Assembly (NCBI GenBank): GCA_026418655.1
Contig: JAOAAW010000055.1
Location: 1-8,092 of the forward strand
Direction of reading: 5' to 3'
DNA length: 8,092 nt
From: a bacterium
GTDB lineage: Bacteria; Ratteibacteria; UBA8468; B48-G9; DTJG01
Under the pieces are notes generated by a model. The model had not been told where the DNA came from. It saw only the letters and a program-made list of their open reading frames with translations, and ran no database searches. The position numbers and the translations under genes were made by a program. Positions 1 to 6,991 of this stretch are shown piece by piece. How positions within the stretch are numbered: the stretch's first letter is position 1; each line of letters starts with the position of its first letter.

Positions 1-569
1 GCCATGTATAGCGCATTTAAGATACCCACATGCAAATCACAGAAAATTACAGGTACAAAACCACCATGGGTACAGGCAGCAGGGTCCTTTTTTACCCTGT
101 CTCCCCACGGTGGGACATGCTGAAACGCGCCACTGGCATAGTTGAACACACAGTAAATATAAATCGTGTCCTCTGGACTGATAGGATCTGTAAGACCAAT
201 CCAATCAGTGCCAGTGAGTGTAGCGATATTCATCAGGTAGCTTATATTTCCAGCCTGCCGTGTCCAGGCAACCTTTCTTGAATCCTTGGGACACTTATAC
301 ACCAACCAGTTTTTAATATATCCCATGTCATAGAGCACATTATACCACCTGCCAGTTCCACCGTATCCGCTGTCAGCTGGCATTCTTACAACCTGATAGT
401 CATCAGAATACATTTTTATTGCAAGAGAAATCTGTTTAAGATTGTTAAGACAGGATGCCATCTTTGCCTTTTCCCTTGCCTTACTCAGTGCAGGCAGCAG
501 CATCGCGGCAAGAATCGCAATGATTGCAATCACTACGAGAAGCTCAATCAGTGTAAATCCTTTTTTCAT
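1..569 (-). CDS. Prepilin-type N-terminal cleavage/methylation protein (pseudopilin, H-X9-DG type), 3' end cut by window edge
   Basis: The first 189 residues are visible; the stop lies beyond the left edge. The start MKKGFTLIELLVVIAIIAIL is a class III (type IV pilin-like) signal: basic leader, G4/F5 cleavage site for prepilin peptidase, and Glu at mature position 5, followed by a hydrophobic helix to about residue 28. An amphipathic segment (SKAREKAKMASCLNNLKQIS) then leads into a globular domain. Near the end, H168 is followed after nine residues by D178 in HGGFVPVIFCDLHVG. This matches the H-X9-DG signature of PVC pseudopilin-like proteins except that the usual Gly is Leu179. Such proteins are membrane-anchored, assembled by type II secretion/type IV pilus-like machinery, and often present in many copies per genome; their individual roles are mostly unknown. 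The ATG at 569 is chosen because of its strong ribosome binding site and the exact leader peptide. It has its own promoter and is probably not part of the glycosidase operon. Confidence 0.93.
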   Translation of the reverse strand, partial: MKKGFTLIELLVVIAIIAILAAMLLPALSKAREKAKMASCLNNLKQISLAIKMYSDDYQVVRMPADSGYGGTGRWYNVLYDMGYIKNWLVYKCPKDSRKVAWTRQAGNISYLMNIATLTGTDWIGLTDPISPEDTIYIYCVFNYASGAFQHVPPWGDRVKKDPAACTHGGFVPVIFCDLHVGILNALYM

Positions 570-575
570 TTTTTT

Positions 576-587
576 CACCCCCTTTTT
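576..587 (-). promoter_or_regulatory. Ribosome binding site of the pseudopilin gene
   Basis: Read on the minus strand this is AAAAAGGGGGTG followed by six A residues and the ATG at 569. The purine-rich, G-rich core at a 6-base spacing is a strong Shine-Dalgarno and fixes the start of the gene. Confidence 0.8.
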
Positions 588-616
588 GTTTTTAAGATTT
601 CTTTCTTGTAAACTAT

Positions 617-645
617 TTTTTACACCCTTTATAAAAATTTGTCAA
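617..645 (-). promoter_or_regulatory. Sigma70-type promoter for the pseudopilin gene
   Basis: On the minus strand a perfect -35 box TTGACA (645-640) is separated by 17 bases from a -10 box TAAAAA (622-617). The -10 matches TATAAT at four of six positions. Transcription would begin near position 610, giving a leader of about 40 bases before the ATG at 569. The element starts 14 bases after the end of the decayed gene at 660 and nothing coding lies between it and the pseudopilin. This supports independent transcription of the pseudopilin. Confidence 0.7.
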
Positions 646-659
646 GAGGTAGCATAAAT

Positions 660-951
660 TCATTTTTTCAAAGACCACAGAAATCCCCTGCGGAACAATC
701 CGCCTATCTCTGCATTATTTTTTTCAAGTGGAAGATACAAGTAACCTTTTTTCACCATTTACCAAACCATCCAGTTTTACAGACTTAATCGCCTGACCAC
801 TGGTAAATTCAGGATGGTATTTTGGTCCTATAAAAAAGGGATAGATAGCATGCAGTTTAGTTTTATCGTCTTCCATTCGCTGTGCCTGTTTTGCTAATTT
901 CACCGGGTAAGCCCAAAGGTGACCGTCAATGATAAGAAACGTATTAACAGG
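660..951 (-). pseudogene. Decayed C-terminal fragment of an unidentified protein, with a frameshift
   Basis: From 951 the minus strand reads openly for 75 residues to a TGA at 726-724, with protein-like content (for example FLIIDGHLWAYPVKLAKQ and FFIGPKYHPEF). Most of this stretch lacks a start codon; the only internal Met is residue 26. If one A is removed from the A6 tract at 752-747, the frame continues as GEKGYLYLPLEKNNAEIGG and LFRRGFLWSLKK to a TGA at 662-660, about 96 residues in all. Continuation of sensible sequence across a homopolymer slip suggests a real gene tail that has lost its beginning. Upstream of 951 all frames close quickly, with TAA at 954-952 in this frame. I do not recognise the family. 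The IIDGHL segment recalls the DGH of H-X9-DG pseudopilins, but the long tail after it does not fit. A sequencing or assembly error at the A6 tract could cause the slip, but would not explain the missing N-terminus. The stretch 952-1002 before it shows no gene and no convincing terminator. Confidence 0.5.
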
Positions 952-1002
952 TTAGCGAAACATAGCAAAGTAATATTTTAACTATCTTCCTGTTACTTCC
1001 AC

Positions 1003-3702
1003 CTACCATCTCAGATTGTCTTTTTTTGCCACCTCTTCTGGAATAATCGGTCCATCAGAAGAGAGTGAAAAAATCGTGGGAATATTGAAAAAACGCATGT
1101 TAAAACCGCACTGTGCCATAAACATTCCCCACATTTTTCCATCCATTCCTTCTGGCACAGGAATTGTATAATAAAATCCATCACCCCTGAAGTTCATTCC
1201 ATCCTTTCGCTGGTCGACTGAAGGCCGTCCCTGATATTCAATCCATTTGCCATCAGGGTCTTTAATGCCGAATCTTATTCCACCGCAGGAAGCCGCAAAT
1301 TGAATTTCTCTTGTACCTTTTGGCACATAGAACCATGTGTTCCATAAAAGAGTATAACCTCTTTGTCCTTCTGGTACAAAAGCTGCTCGAAGACCAGGCG
1401 CCGGCATAAAAACCGTTCCACCGCCATGGTCATCAAACATGAAGTAATACACACCAGCAGAAGGCACATTCAGTTCAATCTGTACAGGTTCCTTGGGACA
1501 TATTGGAATAGTGCCCCTTGTAATTTCCTTACCCGACATATCTGTAAGTACATAATCGCCTGGTGGACTGTTGGGATACATGGTTCCGTGATTCATGGAT
1601 AGTTTCAATGGTTCACCTTTCATACTTGCCAGCGCCATTGTGAATTTACCATGAAAGATTACTTTGTTGTTTCTCGGTGGATTTGGTGAACCCGAAATCC
1701 ATTCTGGTGCGACAAGGTTTTTACTGAAAGATAGGGTTGTAACCTTTGGTACATCGCCAAAGTCTGCCTTCATCTTACTGAACCATTTGTCAGTTTCTTC
1801 TGGTGTAATCGGAGATGGGTCCCTGTAAGGAATTTGTTCTGGCTTTTTTTGTACTGAATAATTTTCATACCAGTTCCATGTGGGTTCATTAAATTCTTTC
1901 GCCCACTGTGCTGTTGTCATACCCGCAAAAAAGCTCCAGAAGGTCATATAGGTATTGCGAATTCTGTAATTCCATTTGAGGGTCTCAAAAGCCCATTTCT
2001 TGCGTTCCTCAAAGGGCAGGCTTGTATCTCGTACCTTGTTCAATAGGTAGACATAAACATTGTATTGTTTCAGTTGCTGAATACGTGCCAGTACATCAGG
2101 TTGACCTGCTGCAGCTCTTTCAGCAGCTTCAAGGTAATCGCAGCAGATGCGGTAAAAGGTAGGACCAACAAGCGGCGCATTACCCAGATCTGTATGTTGA
2201 TAGTATGCCTTCATCCATTTTGCAGCAGGCCCGAATGCCTTCTGATAGAAATCATTTTTTAATGCCTCAACATCTGTGGAAGTATTCCACATCAGGTGAA
2301 TCGCCAGGTAATACCCGAGTCCCTGTCCGCCCCAGCTGTTTCCGCATTCAGCGTTTAAGCATATCAACCCATGCCTTAAATAGTAAGGAATTTTTTCAGC
2401 CACATATTTCAGATTTCCTGTTCTTCCTGCAGGCATATTGTCCCGTGTCCAGTCATAGACTGCCCAGTAATCATAAAGTCCGACGTACTTGCACTTCTTG
2501 GGCCACAGCTCCAGTAGTTTCTCAAAGCCATATTTTGTGTTGATGATAAGAGTTGTGGTCAGTTCCACATAAACATTGGGTTCTATCGGGAAATCAGGTG
2601 GATCTGCGTGCCAGTTATAAGCCAGCAATCCAACCAGTTTGCCAGGATGACTTTTCTGAATCGCCCTTGCTACTATATTGGCAAGATAAAAAGCCTGATT
2701 TCCACAATCTCCAAGTTTTGCACATTCAGGACACAGACACCAGCCTCCACCATCATCTGGACCCACACTGACCATGTCAGCATCCGGGTTTTTGTTCAGG
2801 CATTCCTGCGCCCACTGGATTACATATTTCTGTGTATCTGGATTTGTCACACAGAGCTGTCCCCACCATTTCCAGCTTTTGCTTCCAGGTTTTAATGGCT
2901 GGCCTGGTGGTGTTTCTGGACCAGTGCCTGTGCGAATGAGGTTACCATTCTCATCTTTTATCAGGGCTCGCATCTCTGGATGCGCTTCAAATTCCTTCCA
3001 GAATCGCTGAACAACAACATGGGCACTATGGCCTGCAACACTCTTGAACCCCCTGGGAAGTCTATTTTTCCTATACCAGGATTTTGTTGCTTCACCTGCA
3101 TCAGGGTCTTCTTTTTCATAATGCTGTCCAAGGTCATAACCGAAAAATCCTCCGCATACTTCAGGCCTATCAGTTTCATTGATATTGAATGTTAATTTTT
3201 CAATTTTCGGAATTATTTCCCATACTGGCCCTGGAAAGAACCATCTGCAACCAAGCAATTCAAGAAATCTGCTGACAGCATGGGAAACGCCAAGTTCAGT
3301 GGCACCAAGAAGTTTGACACAGCCATCTTCAGTACGGATCGCATACGCATCCCTGCCATCATAGACGTCATAAATTTTCAGGCCTTCAGCAGCAGAAGGT
3401 GTGGGAAATTCCTCAATGGTTCCTACCAGAATTCCAGGACCAGCAGAGCCAGTCTTAATCTCAAATTTTGCGCCTGTGATTCGTTCAAGGTATGAAGCAA
3501 GTTCAAGTGCTCGTGCCTTTGTATCCTTACCTGCTTTTTCTGAAATAATTACAGGCAGTTTTGCATTGCGTTTTTCAGCAATCAGCACTGTCTCTGTGCT
3601 TGTTGAATGGTTGCGAGTTACTGCATCAATACGAACGGCTTGGAGATACCCTGGCAGGATAAGAAAAAACACAAGGCAAAACCAGATTATTTTGTTTTTC
3701 AT
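1003..3702 (-). CDS. Secreted DUF4838 domain-containing protein (alpha-glucuronidase/GH20-like architecture)
   Basis: The product has 899 residues. Residues 1-22 form a Sec signal peptide: KNK basic start, hydrophobic core IIWFCLVFFLIL, and likely cleavage after LQA. Residues about 35-170 resemble the alpha/beta N-terminal domain that precedes the barrel in GH67 and GH20 enzymes (ALELASYLERITGAKFEI, then GVSHAVSRFLELLGCRWFFP). The central region, about 180-530, matches my recollection of DUF4838, a barrel-type domain of unproven activity. It carries VSVGPDDGGGWCLCPECAK, with D316, D317 and Cys 322, 324 and 327, and LNAECGNSWGGQG around E452. A helical region follows, then beta-rich segments to the C-terminus (about 650-890). 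It probably binds or cleaves a polysaccharide outside the cytoplasm. Its ATG overlaps the TGA of the GH2 gene in ATGA. No well-placed Shine-Dalgarno is visible, so translation is probably coupled. It is the last gene of the operon. By hand sampling its GC content is higher than that of its neighbours. Family call fairly sure; enzymatic activity not. Confidence 0.88.
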   Translation of the reverse strand: MKNKIIWFCLVFFLILPGYLQAVRIDAVTRNHSTSTETVLIAEKRNAKLPVIISEKAGKDTKARALELASYLERITGAKFEIKTGSAGPGILVGTIEEFPTPSAAEGLKIYDVYDGRDAYAIRTEDGCVKLLGATELGVSHAVSRFLELLGCRWFFPGPVWEIIPKIEKLTFNINETDRPEVCGGFFGYDLGQHYEKEDPDAGEATKSWYRKNRLPRGFKSVAGHSAHVVVQRFWKEFEAHPEMRALIKDENGNLIRTGTGPETPPGQPLKPGSKSWKWWGQLCVTNPDTQKYVIQWAQECLNKNPDADMVSVGPDDGGGWCLCPECAKLGDCGNQAFYLANIVARAIQKSHPGKLVGLLAYNWHADPPDFPIEPNVYVELTTTLIINTKYGFEKLLELWPKKCKYVGLYDYWAVYDWTRDNMPAGRTGNLKYVAEKIPYYLRHGLICLNAECGNSWGGQGLGYYLAIHLMWNTSTDVEALKNDFYQKAFGPAAKWMKAYYQHTDLGNAPLVGPTFYRICCDYLEAAERAAAGQPDVLARIQQLKQYNVYVYLLNKVRDTSLPFEERKKWAFETLKWNYRIRNTYMTFWSFFAGMTTAQWAKEFNEPTWNWYENYSVQKKPEQIPYRDPSPITPEETDKWFSKMKADFGDVPKVTTLSFSKNLVAPEWISGSPNPPRNNKVIFHGKFTMALASMKGEPLKLSMNHGTMYPNSPPGDYVLTDMSGKEITRGTIPICPKEPVQIELNVPSAGVYYFMFDDHGGGTVFMPAPGLRAAFVPEGQRGYTLLWNTWFYVPKGTREIQFAASCGGIRFGIKDPDGKWIEYQGRPSVDQRKDGMNFRGDGFYYTIPVPEGMDGKMWGMFMAQCGFNMRFFNIPTIFSLSSDGPIIPEEVAKKDNLRW

Positions 3703-5486
3703 CTCTTATCTATGATACACCTTTTATATTTGTGGTCAAAGGAGTTTTCCTTAAACGGTCTTATCCAGGTGTTTTTTTCAATTTCTGCCTTTTTCAAATT
3801 AATCATTCTGATAATTTCAGGGTCAAATTTTGGTTTTCTTTCATAGGTGCAGAGTCCATTGACTTCCTGTTCAACATCATATAACTGGGTATAGCAGAAC
3901 CCGCAGATTTTAGGATGATTTAACAAAATTTGAGTGAGCTTTTTGTATCTTTTCAAAAACTCCTGTTTTGTTTTTGGCCGTTCTCCATAACCCCAGCCAT
4001 CATCTGTTTTTCTCTCATCCCACCAGATTCCACCGTATTCACTTACCCAGTAGGGCTGTCCCTTGTATGGTGCGTCAAGTTCAGGACGATTCTGCCATAC
4101 TATATCTTTTGTTTTGAATGGTTCAAAATAAGATTTGAATTTTTCAGGGTCCTGCTCATAGTTGTGACAGTCATACATGTCTGTTTCCACATGGATATAT
4201 CCACTTGTGTCAATGACAGGCCTTGTTGGATCAAATTTTTTCGTAATTCTGTAAATTCTTCTGACAAGCTCATTGTCCTGGGGCTCGTGGGTTTCATTTA
4301 ACGGACACCAGCCAATGATTGATGGATGATTGAAATCCCTCTTTATAACATCAGACCATTCATCTATCAAAATTGATGCTGTTTGATGACTCTGTCTGTT
4401 TTTTATCCCCCAGTTAGGGTATTCGTCCCATATAAGATAACCAAGTTTATCAGCATGATACAAAAACAGTGGCTCAAATATTTTCTGGTGTAATCTTGCT
4501 CCATTAAAACCAAACTGTTTTGAGATTTTTATATCATTTATCAAAGATTGTTCAGATGGTGCGGTATAGATACCATCAGGATAATAGCCCTGGTCAAGGA
4601 CAAACCGCATAAAGATCGGTTTTCCATTGAGCAAAATCTTTTTTCCTTTTATTTCAATCTTCCTGAAGCCAAAGTAAGAGAAAACTTCGTCCTGTTTGTC
4701 CATTTTGGAATAAAGAGAAAATTTTACATTGTAAAGAAATGGTTTTTCAGTCGACCAGGGAATAAAATTTTTTATATTGCATTGAGCAAATATCACTCCA
4801 CTTCCAGCTGTGGTTGTTTCACATATCTTTTCTCCTTCTGCTTCAATCTCAATATTAAGTGTTCCCTCTTTTTCAGTATCAACCATAAACAGAACATTTC
4901 CTGTATCAAAATCAGGAAGTATCATGAAGTTTTTGATATAATTTTTTCCAGTTGCTTCTAAATAAACTGTTTGCCAGATGCCTGTAACCCTTGTGTAATA
5001 GCATCCATAAGAATTATATTTTTGTGATTGTTTTCCGCAGGGCTGCAAAAATGTTCTGTTATCATCATAGGCGTTTACAATAAGAATGTTCTCTTTTTCT
5101 AAAAAAGGTGTAATTTCAAAACGAAAGGGAGTGTAACCACCTGTGTGATGGCCCATCTTTTTGCCATTTATCCAGACATTTGCAAGAAAATCAACCGCTC
5201 CAAAATTCAAAAAAATCCTTCTGTTTTTCCATTCTTCTGGAATTTCAATCTTTCTTTTGTACCATACAGAGACCATAAAATCTTTGTTTCCAATTCCTGA
5301 AAGTTTGCTTTCTGGCGGAAAGGGCACAATAATTTTGTTTCTGTATTTTTTTTCAGGTAGATGCCATCCCTTATCAATACCAGTGTTTGAAATATCTATA
5401 TCAAAGTCCCACTCTCCATTCAGGTTTATCCAGTTGTTTCTTAAAAAGTCTGGTCTTGGGTGTTCATTTCTTGAAATTTCTTTCAT
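3699..5486 (-). CDS. Glycoside hydrolase family 2 protein (beta-galactosidase/beta-glucuronidase superfamily)
   Basis: The product has 595 residues, close to the compact three-domain GH2 plan. An N-terminal sugar-binding jelly roll covers about 1-180 (NLNGEWDF near 22-29, and NGKKMGHHTGGYTPFRFEI near 107-125). An immunoglobulin-like domain follows to about 280, then a TIM barrel beginning at ILLNGKPIFMRFVLDQGYY. In the barrel, WCPLNETHEP supplies the acid/base (N397-E398) and YWVSEYGG the nucleophile (E483), so the retaining catalytic pair is intact. GARLHQKIFEP replaces the classical R-x-SHYP motif, as in a GH2 subset related to neither LacZ nor UidA by close identity. No signal peptide is visible, so it is probably cytoplasmic and acts on imported oligosaccharides. 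The substrate could be a beta-galactoside, glucuronide or mannoside. An in-frame ATG farther upstream (5531) is rejected because the alignable sequence starts at MKEISRNEHPRPDF and a G-rich site precedes 5486. The ATG at 5489 is the close alternative. The gene overlaps the propeller gene by 23 bases and the DUF4838 gene by 4. Confidence 0.93.
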   Translation of the reverse strand: MKEISRNEHPRPDFLRNNWINLNGEWDFDIDISNTGIDKGWHLPEKKYRNKIIVPFPPESKLSGIGNKDFMVSVWYKRKIEIPEEWKNRRIFLNFGAVDFLANVWINGKKMGHHTGGYTPFRFEITPFLEKENILIVNAYDDNRTFLQPCGKQSQKYNSYGCYYTRVTGIWQTVYLEATGKNYIKNFMILPDFDTGNVLFMVDTEKEGTLNIEIEAEGEKICETTTAGSGVIFAQCNIKNFIPWSTEKPFLYNVKFSLYSKMDKQDEVFSYFGFRKIEIKGKKILLNGKPIFMRFVLDQGYYPDGIYTAPSEQSLINDIKISKQFGFNGARLHQKIFEPLFLYHADKLGYLIWDEYPNWGIKNRQSHQTASILIDEWSDVIKRDFNHPSIIGWCPLNETHEPQDNELVRRIYRITKKFDPTRPVIDTSGYIHVETDMYDCHNYEQDPEKFKSYFEPFKTKDIVWQNRPELDAPYKGQPYWVSEYGGIWWDERKTDDGWGYGERPKTKQEFLKRYKKLTQILLNHPKICGFCYTQLYDVEQEVNGLCTYERKPKFDPEIIRMINLKKAEIEKNTWIRPFKENSFDHKYKRCIIDKR

Positions 5487-6978
5487 CATAACCCCATTCA
5501 AAAGAAAAAATTTCACCCCTGTAAAGTTCAAATGAAAGATACAGGGGTTTATTAACTGGAATGTCAGAAATTTTCTTTTTCCTGAACACCACAGGAGCTT
5601 TTATGCAATCTCCAGTAATTGGAATACAATCATCAAAATCAAATCCAGGTACTGGTTTCTTTGTAGCATTATCCATAATGGCAATCTTGACATATCCATT
5701 CGGGCAGTTGCAGTTGACATATAACTCTGGTTTTTCAGGATTTACAGAAAGCGGCTCAACGCCTGTTGCATCAGGGTCTATAGAGAAACGTCCCCTGTGT
5801 GTGGCATATAAACTTGCGTATCTGTCTTTTTTTATTTTTGCAAGTCCGATAAAATATGAATTATCCTGTTCTTCAAGGGTTATGTCCTTTCTGAAACTGA
5901 AATTTATATCAATGCACCAGCCATGCATAAATGGAGTTCCTGAATAATAGAGAAGTACATCTTCGTCTTTTTCAAGGATATTCAAACCAGGGCACATGAA
6001 TCCTGAATCAAAATCTCCTGGCTTACCGAGTTCAAGAAAAATAGGTCTTCCAGCAGGATATCTCCAGTTAAAACCATTGTGTGAATAGGCGAGCCGAAAA
6101 TGAGAAAACCCAGAAGGGTTCTGACCGAAATTGTTCCGTAAAGGAAGTCCAATACAGAAAACATTCTGAACAGCAATATACAGATTTCCAGTCCTGTGAA
6201 GGGTAATTCCATAAAAATCAGTTATCATAAAGCCACGCTGTCTTGCTATAAAATCATCATAATCATCCGCAACAAAGCATTCATTCCATTTCAATGCTCC
6301 TTCATAACCAGTCCAGTTTTCGCAGTCCCTGCTTTCAAGACCAATGAAGGAGCGCCTTGTAAACATACTGTGCATCAGTCCTACCTTTTGAAACATCAGG
6401 TATCTGTGTGAAGGGAAATCAGTAAAGATACAACCACAATCACCGTGCTGCACAATCTTTTTAATCCTCTGCCATTGCAGTCCATCATTTGAGCCAAAAA
6501 GTATTGTTCCCCTTTCATCAATTGCACCGCCTTTGTCAGTAATGCCTGGTTCTGGCTTGCTTATCTGGATCACAATCGCATAGTACTTATATTTACTTCC
6601 AGGAAGTCCCCTTACCACACCCTGAACTGCACCGGGAAGTGCAAGAAGATTATTTCCAGGCCAGATGTCCTGTGCAGTAATTTTCAAATCTGGTTTCTTC
6701 CAGTTAATGCCATCAGTACTTTCAGCATAAGCAGAGTAAAAATGGTCAGCATTTTCTGAATAACTTTTTGCCGACGGCTGTACACAGTACCACATTCTGT
6801 AAATCCCATCCTCATAAAGAACCGTGGGATATTCTGAACAACGGGCATCCCACTGGGTATTTTCAGTTTTCGGTGCATTAATCTTAATTTTTTCTGCTTC
6901 TGGAAATCTTTGAACAATACTTGTATCCCAATCGCTCAAAATATCAATGTCCAGAAATACATGCCTGATGCTTTTCAT
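5464..6978 (-). CDS. Beta-propeller glycosidase-like protein (GH32/GH43-type fold) with C-terminal beta-domain
   Basis: The product has 504 residues. Four repeats of the form S-x-[DN]-[GC]-x-x-W mark propeller blades: YAESTDGINWKKP (84-96), FGSNDGLQWQRI (161-172), LESRDCENWTGY (214-225) and LAYSHNGFNWRYP (296-308). A first-blade segment, SEYPTVLYEDGIYRMWY, lies at about 48-64. This pattern is typical of the five-bladed furanosidase superfamily (GH32, GH43, GH68 and relatives). A C-terminal beta-sandwich covers about 402-498; its PVPGFDFDDCIPITGD motif (442-457) recurs in propeller proteins of Planctomycetota-like bacteria. The usual nucleophile contexts (WMNDPNG of GH32, RDP-type of GH43) are not seen, so a specific family and activity cannot be assigned. 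It may be a hydrolase, a phosphorylase-like relative or a binding protein. No signal peptide is visible. The ATG at 6978 is chosen for its strong ribosome binding site 13 bases after the previous stop; the upstream in-frame TTG (7005) lies inside the previous gene. Confidence 0.8.
   Translation of the reverse strand: MKSIRHVFLDIDILSDWDTSIVQRFPEAEKIKINAPKTENTQWDARCSEYPTVLYEDGIYRMWYCVQPSAKSYSENADHFYSAYAESTDGINWKKPDLKITAQDIWPGNNLLALPGAVQGVVRGLPGSKYKYYAIVIQISKPEPGITDKGGAIDERGTILFGSNDGLQWQRIKKIVQHGDCGCIFTDFPSHRYLMFQKVGLMHSMFTRRSFIGLESRDCENWTGYEGALKWNECFVADDYDDFIARQRGFMITDFYGITLHRTGNLYIAVQNVFCIGLPLRNNFGQNPSGFSHFRLAYSHNGFNWRYPAGRPIFLELGKPGDFDSGFMCPGLNILEKDEDVLLYYSGTPFMHGWCIDINFSFRKDITLEEQDNSYFIGLAKIKKDRYASLYATHRGRFSIDPDATGVEPLSVNPEKPELYVNCNCPNGYVKIAIMDNATKKPVPGFDFDDCIPITGDCIKAPVVFRKKKISDIPVNKPLYLSFELYRGEIFSFEWGYDERNFKK
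5490..5496 (-). promoter_or_regulatory. Weak ribosome binding site for the GH2 gene, inside the end of the propeller gene
   Basis: The minus strand reads TGGGGTT directly before tandem ATG codons at 5489 and 5486. The G4 run stands 2 bases from the first ATG and 5 bases from the second, so the second is favoured. Its position inside the upstream reading frame points to translational coupling. Confidence 0.45.
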
Positions 6979-6982
6979 ACAG

Positions 6983-6990
6983 TCCCCCTT
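6983..6990 (-). promoter_or_regulatory. Ribosome binding site deciding the start of the propeller gene
   Basis: On the minus strand AAGGGGGA is followed by CTGT and the ATG at 6978. It lies in the 13-base gap after the GH20-like stop (6994-6992). A strong site at good spacing rules for this ATG over the TTG at 7005. Confidence 0.75.
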
Positions 6991-6991
6991 T

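Noticed and set aside
690..703. Perfect 5-bp hairpin GCGGA-ACAA-TCCGC as a terminator
   Set aside because: It has no T run directly after it on either strand and falls within the decayed coding sequence (GGLFRR).
945..995. Inverted repeat TAACAGG (945-951) and CCTGTTA (989-995) after the DUF4838 stop
   Set aside because: The arms are 7 bp with a 37-base loop and no T tract follows, so it is neither a convincing terminator nor evidence of an element end. Chance is likely.
2205..2543. Plus-strand open frames of 60-137 codons across the window (for example 2205-2543, 4548-4961, 5161-5535, 5561-5947)
   Set aside because: All lie opposite well-supported minus-strand genes, have no domain-like content or ribosome sites, and are the expected shadows of those genes.
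5487..5531. ATG at 5531 as the start of the GH2 gene
   Set aside because: The extra residues (MNFTGVKFFLLNGV) are the shadow of the propeller gene end and the GH2 homology begins just after 5486. They could mimic a short hydrophobic leader but have no proper signal peptide layout.
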